A DNA stretch of 64,000 nt, taken from the NCBI GenBank assembly GCA_934140155.1, contig CAKPBC010000001.1:434001-498000 (forward strand), read 5' to 3'. The notes below the pieces were generated by a model. The model did not search any database and was not told where the DNA came from. It saw nothing but the letters and a program-made list of their open reading frames with translations. The stretch's first letter is position 1. The number at the start of each line of letters is the position of its first letter. The stretch is from an uncultured Bacilli bacterium (GTDB lineage Bacteria > Bacillota_I > Bacilli_A > RFN20 > CAG-826). Both the position numbers and the translations under genes were made by a program. This document shows, in pieces, positions 9,615 through 18,982 of this stretch.

Positions 9615-10032
9615 GTGATCATTATAACTATTGATGAATTATTATCATTAGATGTATTAAAAGTGGAAAATATTAAAGATAATTTGCATGCATATCAATT
9701 AGCCAAAAGATGTAACGAAAAACAAGTAATGTTTGAAGCGTGTCGATATAGTAAAGTTGGCGCAAGAATTAATTCTATTTCGCCAGGTATAATTGTTACC
9801 CAATTAGCGATTGATGCATTTAATGGACTGCGTGGAGATTTTTATAAAAATATGTTCGCTAATTGTCCTGTTAAAAGGTCAGGAACCGCTGATGAAATGG
9901 CAAAATGTTCTAGAACTATTAATGAGTGATAAAGGTGCATTTATTAAAGAATCTGATTTTTTAATTGATGGTGGCGCAACTGCAAGTTACTATTATGGAG
10001 ATTTAAAGCTAATTAAAATTCTTCGTTGCTAA
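9615..10032 (+). pseudogene. Remnant of a short-chain dehydrogenase/reductase (SDR)
   Basis: The C-terminal half of an SDR oxidoreductase. The active-site YxxxK (YQLAK), the GARINSISPG strand-turn and the terminal FLIDGGATASYYYG are all readable. The NAD-binding N-terminal half with its GxxxGxG is missing: the fragment begins shortly after the promoter. The two visible parts lie in different frames. The frame changes at the A4 run 9902-9905, where one extra A turns GTADEMA-N into a premature stop; removing one A restores ELLMSDKGAF. An N-terminal deletion plus a frameshift makes this a pseudogene, not two small genes. Confidence 0.85.
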
Positions 10033-10268
10033 TGGTAATATGTTCTATCAAAACTGGTCATTCAAAGTTAGAAGAGATGGTTTAGATGGCGATGCAGAAA
10101 CAAAATACAAAACAAATTTTGAAACTAAATTTGCTGAATGGCAATTATCAGGAGGAGAAGACGCCTATATTGAATTAAAATACAAGCAATGACAAAACTA
10201 ATAGAGGTACATTCTATGTAGAAACATCTGATGTTACTCTTGGTTTTGGTGGTTGGGACTTAGAATAA
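10022..10268 (+). pseudogene. Broken fragment of an unknown protein
   Basis: From 10025 one frame reads a protein-like stretch with NMFYQNWSFKVRRDG and ends in a stop near 10192. The adjacent frame continues with NDKTNRGTFYVETSDVTLGF to the stop at 10266-10268. Joining them needs one frameshift near 10187-10192. There is no start codon with a ribosome binding site. It looks like the tail of a secreted or binding protein that has decayed. The parent family is not recognised. A terminator follows at 10327. Confidence 0.5.
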
Positions 10269-10326
10269 TTTTTTGAAGTATTGCAAAATTTAATTTAATA
10301 GTTTTTACTTATATTAGTAACTAAAA

Positions 10327-10351
10327 GAGTCAGCAATTTGCTGACTTTTTT
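10327..10351 (+). terminator. Terminator after the decayed fragment
   Basis: A perfect 7-bp stem AGTCAGC/GCTGACT with a 5-nt loop and a T6 tail. The signal is intact although the genes before it are broken. Confidence 0.85.
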
Positions 10352-10461
10352 CGAAAAATATTATATTTTTTGTGCTAAAAAGCACATGATATTATTTGTA
10401 AAGTATAGTAAAATTATTTTTTAGCTAAGATTTTCTTGTATATCTTACCTCTAGTCCAGTA

Positions 10462-10596
10462 TTAGGATGATGTCCAAGTTTTTCCACACCATTTTGGCCC
10501 TTCAATGCATATAGCGCCACTAACTTTAAGATATTGTTCGATAACTTCGTCAATAATTCTTTTTTTATAGTCAGATTTATTTACAATTTTATCCAT
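10462..10596 (-). pseudogene. Truncated N-terminus of an AAA ATPase (DUF4143-type)
   Basis: Reads 44 residues from ATG at 10596 to a stop at 10462. It contains GAICIEGPKWCGKTWT, a Walker A (GxxxxGKT) of the kind found at the N-terminus of AAA/DUF4143 proteins, which are usually about 400 residues. The remaining 350 residues are absent, so only the first exon-like piece survives. Adjacent minus-strand sequence to about 10425 has no further ATPase homology that I can see. A 4-copy 23-bp repeat lies directly upstream of its start codon. Confidence 0.65.
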
Positions 10597-10632
10597 TTTA
10601 ATAGCATCCGCTTCATTAATATTTTACTTAAC

Positions 10633-10709
10633 TGAGCAATATTTGCTAATCTAACTGAGCAATCTTTTAGAGAATAGGTGAGCAACTTTTTTAATATTTG
10701 CTGAGCAAT
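10633..10709. repeat. Four-copy 23-bp tandem repeat with core TGAGCAAT
   Basis: TGAGCAA(T/C) begins at 10633, 10656, 10679 and 10702, exactly 23 bp apart each time. The 15 bp between cores have diverged but stay AT-rich. The period is not a multiple of three, so it is not coding. It lies between the ATPase remnant and the SNF2 gene stop. Confidence 0.75.
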
Positions 10710-10724
10710 ATTTTGAAAAAACTA

Positions 10725-13700
10725 TTAATTAAGTAAGAATTTAATATCATCATGTGTCAATTGTAAAATTGATTTTTCATTGGATGATATAAGGGAATCT
10801 ATTAAATCCTTTTTCATATTTTGTAATTCAATTACTTTTTCTTCAATTGAATTTTCACATATAAATTTTAAAACTGTGACATTGTTTTTTTGACCAATAC
10901 GATGTGCACGATCTGTGGCTTGGTCTTGTACAGCGGCATTCCACCACGGATCAATATGAATGACCGTATCTGCACCAGTTAAGTTTAATCCATTTCCTCC
11001 GGCTTTAAGTGAAATTAAGAATAATGGTGTTTTATCATTATTAAATTTGTCACATAATATGACTCTTTCTTCCGCTTTAGTTTCGCCAGTTAATAAATAA
11101 TATTTGATTTTTTCTTTATTTAAATGATTTTCCACTATATTAAGTGCTTTAACAAATTGTGAGAAGATTAAAATTTTATGACCTTCTTTGATTAATGCGT
11201 TTATATAATCATAAATTAAGTCCATTTTTCCACTTTTTCCGGAATAATTTTCTATAAACATTGATGGTTCAACGCAAATTTGTCTTAAACGCATAAGGTA
11301 TGGAAGTATTTCAAAAATACTACTAGATTGACCTAATGCTTTTTTGGCTACTTGACAATAAGCATCATATGCTTTTCTTTGTTCAGTCGTCATTTCTGCT
11401 TCAATAACGCGTTCAATCTTGTCTGGTAAATCATTAAGAACATCTTTTTTTGTTCTTCTTAAAATAAATAAAGAGACACGTTTTGCTATCATATTTTTAT
11501 ATTCTTCTTCGGTTTCAAAACGCTTTTTAAACACATCAATATCATCTAAGTATCCAGGCATTAAGAAATCAAATATTGACCATAGTTCGAGTGCACTATT
11601 TTCAATAGGAGTACCAGTTAAAGCAAAGCGATGATTAGATTTTATTTGCTTTACAGAACGTGATTTTTTAGAAGTAAATGTTTTAATAGCTTGTGCTTCA
11701 TCAAGTATTAAATATTGGAAAGTGTAATTATATTTTTCTAAATCAATTCTTAATGAATCATAAGAAGTAATATAAATTACATGTTCGTTTGGTTTAATAT
11801 TATTTATAATTTGTTTTCTTTCTTCTTGGGTGCCAAAGATTTTAATTACCTTGGTATTTGGATCAAATTTAAGAAATTCATTATACCAGTTAAATATTAA
11901 ACTTTTTGGACAAACAATTAACGAAGGTACATTAGTTTTATCAATATTTAATAAAGCAATAGTTTGTAAGGTTTTACCTAAACCCATATCATCAGCAAGA
12001 ATACCACATAAATTATGTTTAACTAAGGTGGCCATCCAGTTAACCCCATCAATTTGATAATCACGTAATTTGGCATTAATATTAGATAAATCAAGTTTGT
12101 TATTTTTAAAATCTTTAACTTCATCAATAACCTTTATAAAATAATCTTTAACTTTGTTATCTTCAATAGCGTTAATTGCTTTAAATGCATTATAAAAATT
12201 AGTTTTTTGTTCATTAGTTAATTTAGTTTTATCTAGTCTTAATCCTTCGGATATGTTATAAAATTCTTGAGCATTTTCATTTTGAATATTGATAATTTGG
12301 TTATTTTTTAGTTGTACAAATTTCTTTTTCTTTTTAAGAGCGTTATATATTTTTTCTAGTTCTTCATTACTAAAAGAAGATTCTGCCCAAAATGCTTCAA
12401 TCATGCTAGATCCATAATCAATTCTTAAATTTTGCTTTGGAAAATTAATAATATTTTTAGTTTTAATATGCTCGGATAAATAAATTGTACAAATACTTTG
12501 AAGTGGTGATATATCAGCAATTAGAAAATTATAAATATCCTCATCTTTTTCAATTTTATTGTCAACAAATTTGAAACTCTTAAATAAATTATCTATAAAA
12601 TTAAGATTTTCAACTGTAATCTTACTATATTTGCTTTCTTCAATAGGTAAACCATTTTCTTTTACAATTATCTTTTTTGTTAATATATTTTCTTCCATAT
12701 CAATATAAATTTCAATATTTTGATAATTTTCACTTAATTTATTAATTGATTCAGGAATAGAAATAAGTTCTTCATTTCCTTTATAAATATACTTAAGGAA
12801 GAATTCTTCGTTATTTTCAATATCGTTTTCATTAAAAGATAAAAAGAAATCTAATATTGAGTTAATTTGTTCTCCGCCTTTTATTAAAGAAAGTGTTTTA
12901 TTTAATTTGTCTATATAATAAACACCATCTTTGGCGTAAATCAAATCTTGTCTTGCGATAGTAGGAGACATTGTTATTACTTTATTTTCATCAATGCTAA
13001 ATTTAATTTCTTTTTCTTCTTTATTTAATGAATAAAATATCTTTTCATAATAAATACCATTATATAAGTGAATTAGCCTTGTTAATCCTTCTTCATTTAA
13101 ATATATATTAGAAAAACGTGATCCGTAATCATTATTAAAGCCACGTACTAAAAAACAAGTTAACAAAATATTTATTAATTCTTTACTGAATTCATCAAAT
13201 CCTTTTAGTGAACAATTAAATTTATATTCTTTATAAACATCAAGAGTTTCTTCGTTTCTAACTGCATTCATAAAGTCCATAACATAGTGGACTTTGTATA
13301 ACTTTTGCTTGCCAATATAAACGTTGATATTAGCGTACTCATTTAATTCGATTCTTATTCTCATTTTTTCTTCGCTTAATATTTTTAAAGCAATTTTGCT
13401 AGTTTTATTTTTACTTTGGTCTAATAAAAATGTGCGCATTTCATCTTGGACAATTTTCTTTTTAGCATTATTACATTTAGCAAAAGTATCCTCAATCATT
13501 TTGTTTAACTTGTCTGATGTGGCGGATTCGCAGATTTTAGTTAACATTGCAAAATATTTTTTTATTATTGGATTTGTTTCATCTAAACCACCATAGTCAA
13601 TTTCCTTCCAATAATAATAGCTAAACTTATCTTCATCATTAATATAAATACAATTTAAAAAATCAAAACTAGGTTCAGAAACTTCAAGAAAATATTCATC

Positions 13701-15137
13701 ATCATAAATCTCTTCGTCACGGTTGATGACATTAAATTTAAAATATTCATCAAATTTTGAAAAATCGATATGTTTGGTTCTTTCAATAGCGTCATTAATG
13801 CGTGCTTTTATAAATGTTTTATTATTAGAAATATTTAAAAATAGCAAAGCATAATAAGAAGCATCTTGAAACTCACACAAGCAGTCGTATAAGTTACAAT
13901 CATAAGAAAAAAAATATCTTTTATCGACTAATTCAAATAATTGCTCAATGTAATGCTTAGCATTTTTTTCTAATTTATCAATATTAGCTTTGATAAATTT
14001 TAGTCTTTCATTATCGTTGAATTGACTAAAATATTCAACCCCATCTTCATAGTCAATAACGGAATAATCTAAATCAATTAAGTATGGCTTAGCTCGATGT
14101 ATGGCAAGCATTTGTTCTGCACTTAGTGAAGGTTTAATGGCATTAACTGTTTCTTTAGAAAAGGCGTTATTATTAATTATTAAATTAGTAATAGTGGAAG
14201 CATCTTCTTTACTTAAATTACATAATGGAATCAAAGAATTTAAACTACTAGTAAAATCATAATATTTATAGTCTTCATTATATAAAGCAAAGTGAAGTAT
14301 AGAATCATAATTTTCTTCAAATAAATCGTTTAATAAACTATAAAAATTATCTTTTTCTAGTTTGTGACTAGCGTTTCGATAATTGGTGGCTTCTTTAATA
14401 TTTGATTCATAAAAATTTTTCATCGCAGTATTATTAGAAATCGAATTTAAATAAGTATTTAAATTATTTTTTTTATTTAAATCTAAATATAAATATATGA
14501 TATTAAAAGCATTAATATCAGATTTAGAATAAGATGTTTCTAAAAGAGGTTGTATAAGATTATCAGCTAATTTATTATCTAAATATTTTTTAAGCTCATT
14601 AAATGATTTAAAACTTAAAAATAAAAATGTTGGTGAACGATAAGTACTTACTTTTTTTATTTGATTATATATATCTAAAGCAGGAGAATTATAATTAGAG
14701 ACATAAAAACTATAAATTTTATCTAAGACACGATAAACATGTTTACATTTAAATCCAACAGGGCAAGAGCAATCACCAAGTAGATTAGGATGAGAATATT
14801 TAATTTTAACATCATATTGTGTGTCGTAAGATGAAGACATCACTTTAGCACTTATTTCATTTGAAGAAACAAATTGTATGGATGACAAGTCGAATTGCAA
14901 TTTTGATGCCCGCTCTTTTGTGATTTTATCAAAATCATTTTTGTAACTTCCGTCTATAATATATTTTTCGAATTCATCTGATAAGGTAATTAAAAAAGGA
15001 TTATTCTCAATTCCAGTTACATTATTAATAATATGAACACCATCCAAAAATCGAATTGACAAAAGTATATTATTATTTTGAATTGGCTCAATAACACCTA
15101 ATTTAAATAATTTATGATATACAAGAATATGCCCCAT
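10725..15137 (-). CDS. SWIM zinc-finger SNF2-family DNA helicase/ATPase
   Basis: A 1470-residue Swi2/Snf2-type protein. An N-terminal SWIM zinc finger (CSCPVGFKCKH) lies at about 125-140, followed by a long poorly conserved middle. The SNF2 ATPase begins near residue 1020: Walker A DDMGLGKT, DEAQ box near 1140, LTGTP motif III. The helicase C domain is at about 1320-1430 with AGGNGLNL and the arginine-finger region QATDRAHRIGQ. Such proteins use ATP to move on double-stranded DNA, with roles in transcription or repair that remain unclear in bacteria. Start at 15137, not the longer 15155 frame, because AAGGGGTGAT sits just before it. A weak promoter (-10 TAGAAT, 15159-15164) is upstream. Confidence 0.92.
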   Translation of the reverse strand: MGHILVYHKLFKLGVIEPIQNNNILLSIRFLDGVHIINNVTGIENNPFLITLSDEFEKYIIDGSYKNDFDKITKERASKLQFDLSSIQFVSSNEISAKVMSSSYDTQYDVKIKYSHPNLLGDCSCPVGFKCKHVYRVLDKIYSFYVSNYNSPALDIYNQIKKVSTYRSPTFLFLSFKSFNELKKYLDNKLADNLIQPLLETSYSKSDINAFNIIYLYLDLNKKNNLNTYLNSISNNTAMKNFYESNIKEATNYRNASHKLEKDNFYSLLNDLFEENYDSILHFALYNEDYKYYDFTSSLNSLIPLCNLSKEDASTITNLIINNNAFSKETVNAIKPSLSAEQMLAIHRAKPYLIDLDYSVIDYEDGVEYFSQFNDNERLKFIKANIDKLEKNAKHYIEQLFELVDKRYFFSYDCNLYDCLCEFQDASYYALLFLNISNNKTFIKARINDAIERTKHIDFSKFDEYFKFNVINRDEEIYDDEYFLEVSEPSFDFLNCIYINDEDKFSYYYWKEIDYGGLDETNPIIKKYFAMLTKICESATSDKLNKMIEDTFAKCNNAKKKIVQDEMRTFLLDQSKNKTSKIALKILSEEKMRIRIELNEYANINVYIGKQKLYKVHYVMDFMNAVRNEETLDVYKEYKFNCSLKGFDEFSKELINILLTCFLVRGFNNDYGSRFSNIYLNEEGLTRLIHLYNGIYYEKIFYSLNKEEKEIKFSIDENKVITMSPTIARQDLIYAKDGVYYIDKLNKTLSLIKGGEQINSILDFFLSFNENDIENNEEFFLKYIYKGNEELISIPESINKLSENYQNIEIYIDMEENILTKKIIVKENGLPIEESKYSKITVENLNFIDNLFKSFKFVDNKIEKDEDIYNFLIADISPLQSICTIYLSEHIKTKNIINFPKQNLRIDYGSSMIEAFWAESSFSNEELEKIYNALKKKKKFVQLKNNQIINIQNENAQEFYNISEGLRLDKTKLTNEQKTNFYNAFKAINAIEDNKVKDYFIKVIDEVKDFKNNKLDLSNINAKLRDYQIDGVNWMATLVKHNLCGILADDMGLGKTLQTIALLNIDKTNVPSLIVCPKSLIFNWYNEFLKFDPNTKVIKIFGTQEERKQIINNIKPNEHVIYITSYDSLRIDLEKYNYTFQYLILDEAQAIKTFTSKKSRSVKQIKSNHRFALTGTPIENSALELWSIFDFLMPGYLDDIDVFKKRFETEEEYKNMIAKRVSLFILRRTKKDVLNDLPDKIERVIEAEMTTEQRKAYDAYCQVAKKALGQSSSIFEILPYLMRLRQICVEPSMFIENYSGKSGKMDLIYDYINALIKEGHKILIFSQFVKALNIVENHLNKEKIKYYLLTGETKAEERVILCDKFNNDKTPLFLISLKAGGNGLNLTGADTVIHIDPWWNAAVQDQATDRAHRIGQKNNVTVLKFICENSIEEKVIELQNMKKDLIDSLISSNEKSILQLTHDDIKFLLN

Positions 15138-15222
15138 CGTATCACCCCTTAACATATTATTCTAACATTTAGAGTAAGCGAAATAAAATATTATTAAAAA
15201 TTTTTTCTTTAAGAAAAACATC

Positions 15223-15236
15223 ATAAAGCGTTTACA
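15223..15236. promoter_or_regulatory. cre-like CcpA box upstream of lipoprotein operon 2
   Basis: ATAAAGCGTTTACA matches 12 of 14 positions of the CcpA consensus TGWAANCGNTNWCA. It lies 45 bp upstream of the -35 box at 15281. Matching is by eye. Confidence 0.45.
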
Positions 15237-15280
15237 TAAATAAATGCTTGTAAAATTGTTGAATAATGAATAAAAAATAC

Positions 15281-15309
15281 TTGCAAAGAGATTTTTGTAA
15301 TGTTAATAT
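15281..15309 (+). promoter_or_regulatory. Promoter of lipoprotein operon 2 (TTGCAA-17-TAATAT)
   Basis: -35 TTGCAA (15281-15286), a 17-bp spacer and -10 TAATAT (15304-15309), followed by a GAGG ribosome binding site and the ATG at 15343. Confidence 0.75.
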
Positions 15310-15342
15310 ATTTGCAATTAAAAAACGAAAGAGGAAATAATT

Positions 15343-17535
15343 ATGAAACGAAAAAGTTGTTCTTTTTTGGCATTATTTTTGGCATTTTCTTTATTCTCAT
15401 GTGCCAATGATAATTCCGTAAATTCTGGTTCTATAGAACCATCTGTTAGTGCTAGTACCACTAATAGTGTATCTACTTCTAGTGGATCCACTTCATCTTC
15501 AGGATCTCAAACAAGTGTATCCACATCAACAAAACCTAGCACATCAACAAAACCTAGCACAAGCAATTCTGTCTCAGCAAGTACAAGCACAGTTAGTACT
15601 GATGCAGTAAAAAAAGCAATTGAGAAAGCAGTAACTAAGACTGATTTGATTGCTAGTGGCAATGTTACTATAAGTTCAAAAGATGATTGGACTAATGAAT
15701 CAAACGAAAGTATATTTGAATTTGGTAAAGATTCTAATGGTGCTACACTGCATTATACTGGTAAAGATTATAGTGGAGAATATGATATGTATTTATTAAC
15801 TGATACTGATGGTAGCGTTGTGGCAATTCAAAAATCTAAAACTGATGGTTCGATAACAAAGCCATATGATGAATTTGATTCTATTGGTTTTCGCTTTAGT
15901 AATGTATTAAGCTATTCTGCTAGTTTTATCGGCGTGGAAAATTTAGTACAAGGTTTATATGGCTATGGTATGCAAAATGTAAATAAAGATTTTAAATATC
16001 AAGTTGATAATGGAAAATATTCTTTTTCATTTGGATATTTTGAATCATTAGATGCTTGGCAATTCTTAAAAGTTAGTTGTGAATTTACTATTGGAGACAA
16101 AGAAGAATTTAGTAGTGTTAATGTTACAATTGACTCATATAGTCAATCTAGCTTTATGGTTGATGATGAACTAGGAGTAATTCAATTAAATAGCGATGCA
16201 AAAGCATCAAGCGTTAAAAAAATTGAAATTAGTCAAAAAGCAGGCGCTAGAACATTTGTGTCACCAATTTCATTAAGTTCACTTAAAGCAGCATCATTTG
16301 ATGTAATGTTTGATGGTAAAGTAGTTGCTAGTGGCGAAACTATTAAAGTAGCAAAAGGAGAAACTATTAATTTGTCATTATCTAATGTTGCTCCTGAAAC
16401 TGCTAGTTTTGCTTTTGATGAGCCACAAATTACTGCTTCAGAAGGTTTGATTTTAGGATTTAGCTCATTTAATAATTCTATAAATGGAACTCCAAATGTG
16501 GTTGGTAAGTTTGATGTTTCTATAAAAACTGCGAATGTCACTAAATCATTTAAAGTTGAAGTAACAGAAGCACAACCAAAATCTATTTCTTTATCTTACT
16601 TCACTGTAGCACCAAAAGGATACAACTCTTATGTTTTAGCTAATAATAAGTTTGATGGCTTTGTTGGTGTTGAATACATTGTTAAAGCTGGTATATTACC
16701 AGATGCTGCAAATCAAAACGTCAATGCTTCAATCGATGGTGTTGATTCATCTAAATATGAATTAACTAAAAAACAAATTAAGGTCCATGAATGGATGGAT
16801 GAATATGATGTTTGGAGTTTTGTGGCAAAAGAAAGTGGAGATTATGCAATTACTTTTGCAAGCGCCGTTAATGCAAATATAAAAGAAGTTGTTAATGTCC
16901 ATGTTAGTGCTGCTCCAACTTTTGCAGAAGTATTGTCATCCGCTAAATTTGGAACTAAACAAGGCAATAGTGTCAAATATCAAGTTGAATTTGTTCCTAC
17001 TGGAACTGGTGAAACAGGTGTAGTAACAATTAAAGACAATTTATCTTCAAAAGAAGAAGTAGCAAGTTACGTTATAAGCAAAGGTGAAAAATGTTACAAT
17101 TTTGCTTTAACACATGTAAGTGGAGATACATTAGAAATACAATTAGTTATGTCGTTTGATTTCTCTTTATCATATTACAATTCTGAATGGGATATGTATG
17201 AAGCACTTAGTAAAATTACTCCAGAATTCTTAGTCGCAGGATCAACATATGATGGTGCAACAAACTCTGGTGAACATACTCTTACGATTAACTTAATGAG
17301 TAATAATGAAGCAAGTTTATTATTAGATGAAGTGTTCTCACAATCTTTGAATTGTGCTTTCTCATTAAAAGAAGAAGGAGATCATTATGTTGGAACATTT
17401 ACTTCAACTTCTTCAGAAGCTTCATTTGTAACATTACCATTATCATTTACTCTCTCAAAAGATATGACTACATTAACTGTTTCATTTGAAATTGATGGAA
17501 ATGTAGAAACATTTACTTGTTCAAGAAGTGAATAA
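15343..17535 (+). CDS. Large Ser/Thr-linked surface lipoprotein
   Basis: A 730-residue lipoprotein with signal peptide and lipobox LFSC (Cys20). A very long Ser/Thr linker (about residues 25-85) includes an exact short duplication, STKPSTSTKPST. The body is beta-rich, with Ig-like stretches near 330-410 and 415-520, and ends in a META/lipocalin-like beta segment. AGAGG before the ATG sets the start. It is the first gene of an operon with an M6-type protease and a third lipoprotein (gaps of 5 bases). The design matches the operon at 1596-7896. Its function is unknown; extracellular binding is the most I would infer. Confidence 0.85.
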   Translation: MKRKSCSFLALFLAFSLFSCANDNSVNSGSIEPSVSASTTNSVSTSSGSTSSSGSQTSVSTSTKPSTSTKPSTSNSVSASTSTVSTDAVKKAIEKAVTKTDLIASGNVTISSKDDWTNESNESIFEFGKDSNGATLHYTGKDYSGEYDMYLLTDTDGSVVAIQKSKTDGSITKPYDEFDSIGFRFSNVLSYSASFIGVENLVQGLYGYGMQNVNKDFKYQVDNGKYSFSFGYFESLDAWQFLKVSCEFTIGDKEEFSSVNVTIDSYSQSSFMVDDELGVIQLNSDAKASSVKKIEISQKAGARTFVSPISLSSLKAASFDVMFDGKVVASGETIKVAKGETINLSLSNVAPETASFAFDEPQITASEGLILGFSSFNNSINGTPNVVGKFDVSIKTANVTKSFKVEVTEAQPKSISLSYFTVAPKGYNSYVLANNKFDGFVGVEYIVKAGILPDAANQNVNASIDGVDSSKYELTKKQIKVHEWMDEYDVWSFVAKESGDYAITFASAVNANIKEVVNVHVSAAPTFAEVLSSAKFGTKQGNSVKYQVEFVPTGTGETGVVTIKDNLSSKEEVASYVISKGEKCYNFALTHVSGDTLEIQLVMSFDFSLSYYNSEWDMYEALSKITPEFLVAGSTYDGATNSGEHTLTINLMSNNEASLLLDEVFSQSLNCAFSLKEEGDHYVGTFTSTSSEASFVTLPLSFTLSKDMTTLTVSFEIDGNVETFTCSRSE

Positions 17536-17540
17536 TTATT

Positions 17541-18977
17541 ATGAAGAAAAAGTTTATATTTTTAGGTTTAATTTGCTCCATCATTGCTTCTTGTGATGGG
17601 GCAAACATCAAGCCTAGTGCTGGTTTATTAAATAATAATCTTATTTTAAGTAATACTACTGAATATAAAGAAGCCAAATCAACAAGCGCAATAGGAAATA
17701 AAAAACTATTAGTTATTCCTTTTGAATTTCAAGGAGAAAGAGAATTTCAAGATAGTGACTTAGAAAAGATTAGAAAAGCCTTTTTTGAACCAAAATTATC
17801 AACAAGCGGAAATGCTTATTATTCTTTAACAGAATATTATGAAAAAAGCAGTTTAGGAAAAGTTCATATTAGTGGTGATGTTGCTCCGGTATTAAAAGTT
17901 CCACATACTGTGGACGAACTTACTAAAGATGGTAATTATTTTCCAGGAGTCCCAGCTTATGAATATTTAAATAATGCCGGCGTTAGTGATGAATATTTGT
18001 CTTCTTTTGACCAAGATAAAGACGGTTATATTGATGCGGTTGTATTTGTTTATTCTTCTCAAACTTCAGAGCGTAGTGGAAACTTTTGGGCTTGGGTTTC
18101 AACATTCGATGCTGAACCAAACCTTACAAGGCCTCAATTTGCTAGACATATGTGGGTTGGCTTAGATTTCTTTTCTACATCTAATTATGAAATTGATGCA
18201 CACACTATTATCCACGAAACAGGACATTTGTTTGGATTAAGGGATTATTATCCTAGTGATAACTATAATGTTGCCTTAGGTGGGCATTCAATGATGGATT
18301 ATAACATTTCTGACCATGATCCGTATTCTAAAATGCTATTATCTTGGTTAGATCCAATTTACTATGATTTTAAAAATTATAGAGAGATTACTTTAAATTT
18401 AAAAACATTCGAAGAAAATAATCAAGTTTTGCTCTTGAATAATTCTTGGAATCATTCGGTTATGGATGAATATTTATTAATTGAATATTATACTTCTACG
18501 GGAGTAAATGAATTAGATGCTAAAAATAAATATGATAGTCGACCATTAGGATTTACTAAAAACGGAATTAAAATATATCATGTCGATAGTCGTATCGCTA
18601 AATGCCATTATGATAAAACTCAATATGCGGTTGTTTTCGATGAATATGTTAACGAAATTCCTGAAACTTATGCGGATGATATATATTATTTGATAGGGGC
18701 ATCTAATAATAATCAAGATTCAAGAACAGATGCTTCTAGACAAGGAAGGTATAAACAAGTTGCTTTAATAGAAAACAAACAATATAACAAATTACAAGCT
18801 GGAGAAAGTGCGGATGATGATTCACTATTTTATGAAGGCGATATATTTGATTCCTCTACATCTCCATACTTATTAAATGGCAATTGGAATAATGGCACAG
18901 CAATTAATTTTACTATTTCAGTAGATAAATTAACTAGTGAGTATGCCACAATTACTATAAACTTTAAGGGGGAATAA
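17541..18977 (+). CDS. M6-family (immune inhibitor A-like) zinc metalloprotease lipoprotein
   Basis: A 478-residue predicted exported lipoprotein protease. The signal peptide ends at Cys18 (IIASC). The zinc-binding motif HETGHLFGLRDYY lies near residues 225-237, where the two His bind zinc and the Glu is catalytic. It is followed by GGHSMMDYN, the Met-turn region of M6-like metzincins. An N-terminal region with KKLLVIPFEF and SLTEYYEKSS is also typical of M6 enzymes. It starts 5 bases after the previous gene. It probably cleaves host or microbial surface proteins; its substrate cannot be told from sequence. Confidence 0.88.
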   Translation: MKKKFIFLGLICSIIASCDGANIKPSAGLLNNNLILSNTTEYKEAKSTSAIGNKKLLVIPFEFQGEREFQDSDLEKIRKAFFEPKLSTSGNAYYSLTEYYEKSSLGKVHISGDVAPVLKVPHTVDELTKDGNYFPGVPAYEYLNNAGVSDEYLSSFDQDKDGYIDAVVFVYSSQTSERSGNFWAWVSTFDAEPNLTRPQFARHMWVGLDFFSTSNYEIDAHTIIHETGHLFGLRDYYPSDNYNVALGGHSMMDYNISDHDPYSKMLLSWLDPIYYDFKNYREITLNLKTFEENNQVLLLNNSWNHSVMDEYLLIEYYTSTGVNELDAKNKYDSRPLGFTKNGIKIYHVDSRIAKCHYDKTQYAVVFDEYVNEIPETYADDIYYLIGASNNNQDSRTDASRQGRYKQVALIENKQYNKLQAGESADDDSLFYEGDIFDSSTSPYLLNGNWNNGTAINFTISVDKLTSEYATITINFKGE

Positions 18978-18982
18978 GATAT

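Noticed and set aside
9811..10032. Separate small gene overlapping the SDR remnant
   Set aside because: It is the same SDR in a second frame after a one-base shift at 9902-9905.
15528..15565. Short tandem repeat in the lipoprotein linker as a mobile or CRISPR-like repeat
   Set aside because: It is an in-frame duplication encoding Ser/Thr/Lys/Pro linker, normal for such linkers.
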